Of a stretch of DNA of 64,000 nt, positions 60,314 to 64,000 are shown one piece after another. Source of the stretch: Deltaproteobacteria bacterium (lineage in GTDB: Bacteria; Myxococcota_C; UBA6777). How positions within the stretch are numbered: the first letter of the stretch is position 1; every line of letters starts with the position of its first letter. Made by a program: the position numbers and the translations under genes. The DNA is taken from contig SBHC01000025.1 in assembly GCA_006226375.1 (NCBI GenBank), positions 62,001-126,000 on the forward strand, written 5' to 3'. A model generated the notes under the pieces. It was given only the letters and a program-made list of their open reading frames with translations. It was not told the DNA's origin and made no database searches.

Positions 60314-62440
60314 ATGGCCCAGACAATTCATTGCCCACAATGCAAGGCAGAGAACCTACACTCAGCACCCTACTGCTCTCATTGCACCATGTATCTGGGA
60401 GATATCGGGTCCTACCGCTTGGTCCGGGCGCTGGCAGAAGGCGGCTTTGGCGCTGTGTACTGCGGAGAGAATCGTCGGACAGACTACAAAGTGGCCATCA
60501 AGCTGCTGCACAAGCACCTCAGCGACAACGAAGAGATGCAGCGACGGTTTCAGCGCGAAGTTTCCATCCTTCAACAAATTCGTCATCCTCACATCGTCAA
60601 TGTCTTTGATGCTGGGATGCTTCCAGGGGTAGGTCTCTACCTTGTGATGGAGTGGTTGGAAGGGGAAACCCTGGCCGAGTACGTCAAGAAACGTCCCAGT
60701 GCATGCTTAACTCCCCAACAAGCTCTCCCCCTCTTTTCCCAACTTTTGGAGGGACTCTCCCATGTTCACCAGGTCGGAATCACCCACCGCGACTTGAAGC
60801 CCCAAAACCTGATGTTGCTTCGGGGACAAGGGCAGCAACAACTGCTTAAGATCCTGGATTTTGGCATCGCACAAACCGACTCCGCCGAGCAACTCACCCG
60901 GACAGGTGGAGCCATTGGCACACCCGACTTTATGGCACCCGAACAGGTTGTGCAACAGCTAGGTCCAGTGGGACCTGAGACGGACTTGTACGCAACAGGT
61001 TTGCTTCTCGCTTGGACGCTGACGGGCAAGATGGCGTTCCTGGGCTCAACCGTTCAAGACACGTTGATGAAGAAGATCCAGGAGCAGCCCCCATCCCTCT
61101 CGGCTTTGGGAGGACAGCGTTTTTCACCCAAGCTGGAAGAGGTCCTACGCAAGTCTCTGCAAACCAGGCCCTCGGATCGATACCCCAACGCGATGGCGAT
61201 GCTGGATGCGCTCCAAGAGGCCATTGCAACGACAGCTCCTAGCCAACAACCTCCTCCAGCAGCACAAGCCCCAAGTTCTGCCAAGCCATGGGCCCTGGCT
61301 CGCTCTGGAGGAACCCAAGTGATGGACGCTGCTGCAGTTCCCCCCACACCGCCCTCCACACCAGCAGGACCGACGTTAAGTCCGAAAGCGGATCATACCT
61401 CAAAGCCCTCCCTCTCCGTCTCGCGACAGATCATCTCCCAAGCCTCTAGCTTGGCCTTGCAGCCTCCCGGAGCTGGCTATCATCCACAATGGTACATTTC
61501 TCGCCCCCAGGAAGAAGAGATCGCCCTGACCCACCTCGCTGGCCCTGGCGCTCCCGTGGTGCTATGGGGACCTGAGTTGCTCGGCAAAACGTGGATGCTC
61601 AAGTACCTTGTCAGCGTTCTGAAAGAGCAAGGAAACCGAGTTGTTGATTTAAGCTTCAAGCGCATGGACGAAGACTCCATGAGCTCGTTGGAGAATCTTA
61701 TCCAAGAGATTGCCCTCCACATTTCCGATGAATTGGACGCCCCTGATGAATGGTTCACCCGGGCATGGAAACGTCCAGGCAATCCGTTGCGCAAGTTCAC
61801 ATGGTTTATGGGCCGAAAGGTGCTCCCCGCATCCGAACAGCCTCTGGTTCTCGTGATTGACCGCATTGACGCCGTACAAGGCCGCTCTTACAGCGACGAC
61901 CTGTTCGGAATGCTGCGTTCATGGTCTGAAGACGCCTACCTTGATGCGTGGTCCAACCTGCGCTTGTTGATGGCTGTCTCTACCACTCCAACGTTGCTTA
62001 CAGAGCGCTCCAACCAATCGCCCTTCAACCTGACGCCGCCAGTGTACCTTGGTGACTTTGGCCTGGAGCAATTGCGGCATCTCTCTGAGCGATACCAGCT
62101 ACCCTGGAGCGACAGTGAGCTGCAAATGATACTGGAGTCCGTAGGAGGGCACCCTTATCTTGTACGACTGATCATGTACCATGTCGCGGCCAACGGAACC
62201 CCCCTGCAAGATCTGCTCAACCCTCAACATGAGCTGTACCAGTCCTACCTTCAACGCTACCGCAAGAGGCTAGAGAATCAAGAAGACTTGGCAGCCGCCA
62301 TGAAGAGCTTACTCGACTCTCCCCAAGTCACACTGCGGCCGGAGCTGTACCATCGACTTTACAAAGCAGGGCTGGTCACAACCGACAACAACGGGCACCA
62401 CCAACTGCGTTACTCCCTCTACAAGCAACTGTTGGCGTAG
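60314..62440 (+). CDS. Ser/Thr protein kinase with N-terminal zinc ribbon and C-terminal P-loop ATPase domain
   Basis: A 708-residue protein. The ATG at 60314 follows AAAGGA and begins the zinc ribbon CPQC-x10-CSHC (7-24). The kinase domain spans about 33-300: Gly-rich loop EGGFGAVY, Lys63 in VAIKLL, HRDLKPQN at 158-165 and DFG at 182-184. All catalytic residues are present, so it should be active. A Pro/Ser/Ala linker (about 305-400) follows. Then comes an ATPase-like domain with GPELLGKT (P-loop, near 420), of the AAA_35 or STAND type, extending to the end. It is divergent from the FHA-sigma54 regulator, 146 bases away. Confidence 0.9.
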   Translation: MAQTIHCPQCKAENLHSAPYCSHCTMYLGDIGSYRLVRALAEGGFGAVYCGENRRTDYKVAIKLLHKHLSDNEEMQRRFQREVSILQQIRHPHIVNVFDAGMLPGVGLYLVMEWLEGETLAEYVKKRPSACLTPQQALPLFSQLLEGLSHVHQVGITHRDLKPQNLMLLRGQGQQQLLKILDFGIAQTDSAEQLTRTGGAIGTPDFMAPEQVVQQLGPVGPETDLYATGLLLAWTLTGKMAFLGSTVQDTLMKKIQEQPPSLSALGGQRFSPKLEEVLRKSLQTRPSDRYPNAMAMLDALQEAIATTAPSQQPPPAAQAPSSAKPWALARSGGTQVMDAAAVPPTPPSTPAGPTLSPKADHTSKPSLSVSRQIISQASSLALQPPGAGYHPQWYISRPQEEEIALTHLAGPGAPVVLWGPELLGKTWMLKYLVSVLKEQGNRVVDLSFKRMDEDSMSSLENLIQEIALHISDELDAPDEWFTRAWKRPGNPLRKFTWFMGRKVLPASEQPLVLVIDRIDAVQGRSYSDDLFGMLRSWSEDAYLDAWSNLRLLMAVSTTPTLLTERSNQSPFNLTPPVYLGDFGLEQLRHLSERYQLPWSDSELQMILESVGGHPYLVRLIMYHVAANGTPLQDLLNPQHELYQSYLQRYRKRLENQEDLAAAMKSLLDSPQVTLRPELYHRLYKAGLVTTDNNGHHQLRYSLYKQLLA

Positions 62441-62463
62441 TCCTCTCCAACAAGCTCGTTTTG

Positions 62464-64000
62464 CTAATCCGATGAACCGGGGGCTTTGGGCAAGTAAGCT
62501 TTGCACTGTTCTTGCACACCCTTGAATTCTTTTTGGTAGCGTAAGAGTAGGCACCCAAGCTTCAGATACAGGTGTTCGGAAACAGGGAAGGTCCGCGCCG
62601 TCCGGTCTTCGCTTCCTGTGAGTACATACGCATCATCGGGAGAGAATTGAACAGAGAGCACAGCTTTGTTGTGACCCAGAAGCGTCGCGATTTGACGAGC
62701 GGTTTGGGCATCCCACAAACGTACAGTTTTGTCGGCGCTTGCCGTTGCAATCCGTTTTCCATCTGAAGAAAACGCGACAGAGAACAAACCCTCCCGGTGT
62801 CCCCGCAAGATCGACACACGCTTGCCATCGCTTCGCCTCCAAAGCCACGCCGTTTGGTCTTTGCTCCCAGACAGAACAAACTCACCATTCGGGGAGAAAG
62901 CAACCGATGTAATCGCTCCTTCGTGACCTTCCAGAGAAAACAAAAGCTTGCGACGTTGGACATCCCAAATACGAACAGTACGGTCTTCACTTCCACTGGC
63001 AAGCCAACGACCATCTCGCGAGAGAGCGACTGCATTCACGGTACCGGTGTGCCCTTTTAGATTTTTCAGCAGCCGCCCTCTTCCATCCATGAGTCGAACG
63101 TATCGGTCATCTCCAGCGCTCACAAGATAGCGAGCGTCGGGGGAGAACGCGACAGATTCCTGCCAAGACAACCCTGGCAGTCTTTTGAGTAGCTTCCCTG
63201 TAGCAAGTTTCCACAGCCGCACGGTTCGATCCTTGCTGGAGGTTGCCAGCAAGCCGTTGTTGCTTACAGCCAGTGAAGTCACCCAGCTTCGATGCCCCAA
63301 GATCCGTCGCAAAAGTCGGCCTCTTCGAGTCCAGACACGTAGCGTGGAGTCGCTGCTTGCAGTGACCACCTTAGAACCAGAAAAGACGGCAGCGTTAACA
63401 AACCCTCGATGTCCTCGAAAGACAACAGCCGAATGATCCCGGAACAAGCGCCACAGCCGGGCAGAGCGGTCCTGACTTGCGGTAAGAATCGTCCCACGCC
63501 GCGAAAAGGCGACGTCGTGCAAGACACCTTCATGAGCGTCCAAGACCCGCAGTTTTTTGCCGGTTCGCACAGACCAGACTCTCACCAAGTGGTCCGAGCT
63601 CGCGGTTGCCACATACGATTGCCCTGAAGACACGGCAACACCTGTGACCCGACCGCTGTGGTTCCAGGTTTGCTCCACGACACCTTGGCGGACCTTCCAA
63701 AGACGGGCGGTTTGGTCGTCACTGGCCGACACCAACTTCTGTCCCCTTGCAAGAAACTGCAGAGCGTTGATGCTTGCACGGTGGCCTCGCAACACACGAA
63801 GTTGTTTTCCAGTTCTCCAACGCCACAACAGAATGGTTGCGTCTGTACCTGCGGTAGCAAGGAGCGCTCCGTTGGAAGAGAAGGCTGCGGCGAGCACGCG
63901 TCCTCGGTGACCTCGCAACACGCGATAGGTTTGGCCGCGAGCGATATTCCAGATCCGGGTGGAGCCATCGTCGCTGGTTGAAGCCAACCATTGCCCTGAG
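62464..64000 (-). CDS. WD40-repeat protein, 5' end beyond the window
   Basis: At least 512 residues, open through the window edge; the TTG at 63987 is not the start, because QWLASTSDDG reads on as part of a blade. At least eleven WD40 blades are present, each with GHxxxVxAVAFSxDGxxLASGSxDxTVRIWD variants. In many blades the Trp is followed by Arg (LWR, IWD), and internal hydrophobic strands (GRVLAAAFSSNG) are well kept. The C-terminal 45 residues (LGCLLLRYQKEFKG) are helical with two Cys. It is convergent with the kinase gene, 23 bases between stops. A scaffold for kinase signalling is plausible but unproven. Confidence 0.85.
   Translation of the reverse strand, partial: SGQWLASTSDDGSTRIWNIARGQTYRVLRGHRGRVLAAAFSSNGALLATAGTDATILLWRWRTGKQLRVLRGHRASINALQFLARGQKLVSASDDQTARLWKVRQGVVEQTWNHSGRVTGVAVSSGQSYVATASSDHLVRVWSVRTGKKLRVLDAHEGVLHDVAFSRRGTILTASQDRSARLWRLFRDHSAVVFRGHRGFVNAAVFSGSKVVTASSDSTLRVWTRRGRLLRRILGHRSWVTSLAVSNNGLLATSSKDRTVRLWKLATGKLLKRLPGLSWQESVAFSPDARYLVSAGDDRYVRLMDGRGRLLKNLKGHTGTVNAVALSRDGRWLASGSEDRTVRIWDVQRRKLLFSLEGHEGAITSVAFSPNGEFVLSGSKDQTAWLWRRSDGKRVSILRGHREGLFSVAFSSDGKRIATASADKTVRLWDAQTARQIATLLGHNKAVLSVQFSPDDAYVLTGSEDRTARTFPVSEHLYLKLGCLLLRYQKEFKGVQEQCKAYLPKAPGSSD

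Overview
The window reads as chromosomal DNA of a predatory-type or myxobacterium-like 'deltaproteobacterium' (Myxococcota or Bradymonadota are my best guess, by inference only). The signs are a moderate GC content near one half by eye, a FHA-sigma54 activator next to a Ser/Thr kinase with a zinc ribbon and a C-terminal P-loop domain, a SARP/NB-ARC/TPR giant regulator, and an unusually dense set of exported Cys-rich lipoproteins carrying CxxDxDC, Stig1-like, MopE-like (CNGIDDDCDG) and SBBP beta-propeller repeats. There are no rRNA genes, no complete tRNA, no insertion sequence, no CRISPR array and no phage module.

Layout. 60-24685 is almost entirely secreted or lipid-anchored proteins: a von Willebrand A protein, Cys-rich lipoproteins, a SBBP propeller, a lipoprotein peptidyl-arginine-deiminase-like enzyme, an 862-residue CxxDxDC protein, a small 8-Cys lipoprotein with defensin-like spacing, an ExbD-like lipoprotein, an esterase, beta-trefoil/Cys-rich proteins, a BASS transporter, a DUF2147 protein, an Omp85 barrel and two tandem paralogous lipoproteins. 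24686-25386 holds a probable 43-residue peptide gene with a duplicated motif. 25387-36468 has an OPA-type MFS transporter, a Stig1-SBBP giant, a GDAP1-like tail-anchored GST, the SARP-type regulator and another lipoprotein. 36510-43859 holds an RND pump plus adaptor and a divergent STT3-like membrane glycosyltransferase. 44291-49543 holds YcaO (OsmC fusion), a decayed C-terminus of a sigma54 activator, a membrane protein, a WD40 lipoprotein and a truncated metallo-beta-lactamase-fold gene. 49653-64000 holds a Tat-exported extradiol-dioxygenase homologue, a CLC channel with CBS and TrkA_C domains, a possibly frameshifted small gene, an M15 peptidase, an EEP hydrolase, an LCMT-type methyltransferase, a zinc-ribbon membrane protein, an SDR, the divergent FHA-sigma54 regulator and kinase pair, and a WD40 protein cut by the window end.

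How it fits together. Most genes stand alone with their own strong Shine-Dalgarno sites; only the RND pair is a clear operon. Regulation is visible as arrays of short inverted or direct repeats spaced about three helical turns apart in front of several secreted-protein genes (10590-10667, 16688-16732, 21864-21904). The most unusual items are the three-copy operator array between two small Cys-rich lipoprotein genes, one of which has a defensin-like cysteine pattern; the short peptide with two TSVQGP units whose sequence also contains a tRNA D-arm-like stretch on the other strand; and the internally duplicated beta-trefoil protein.
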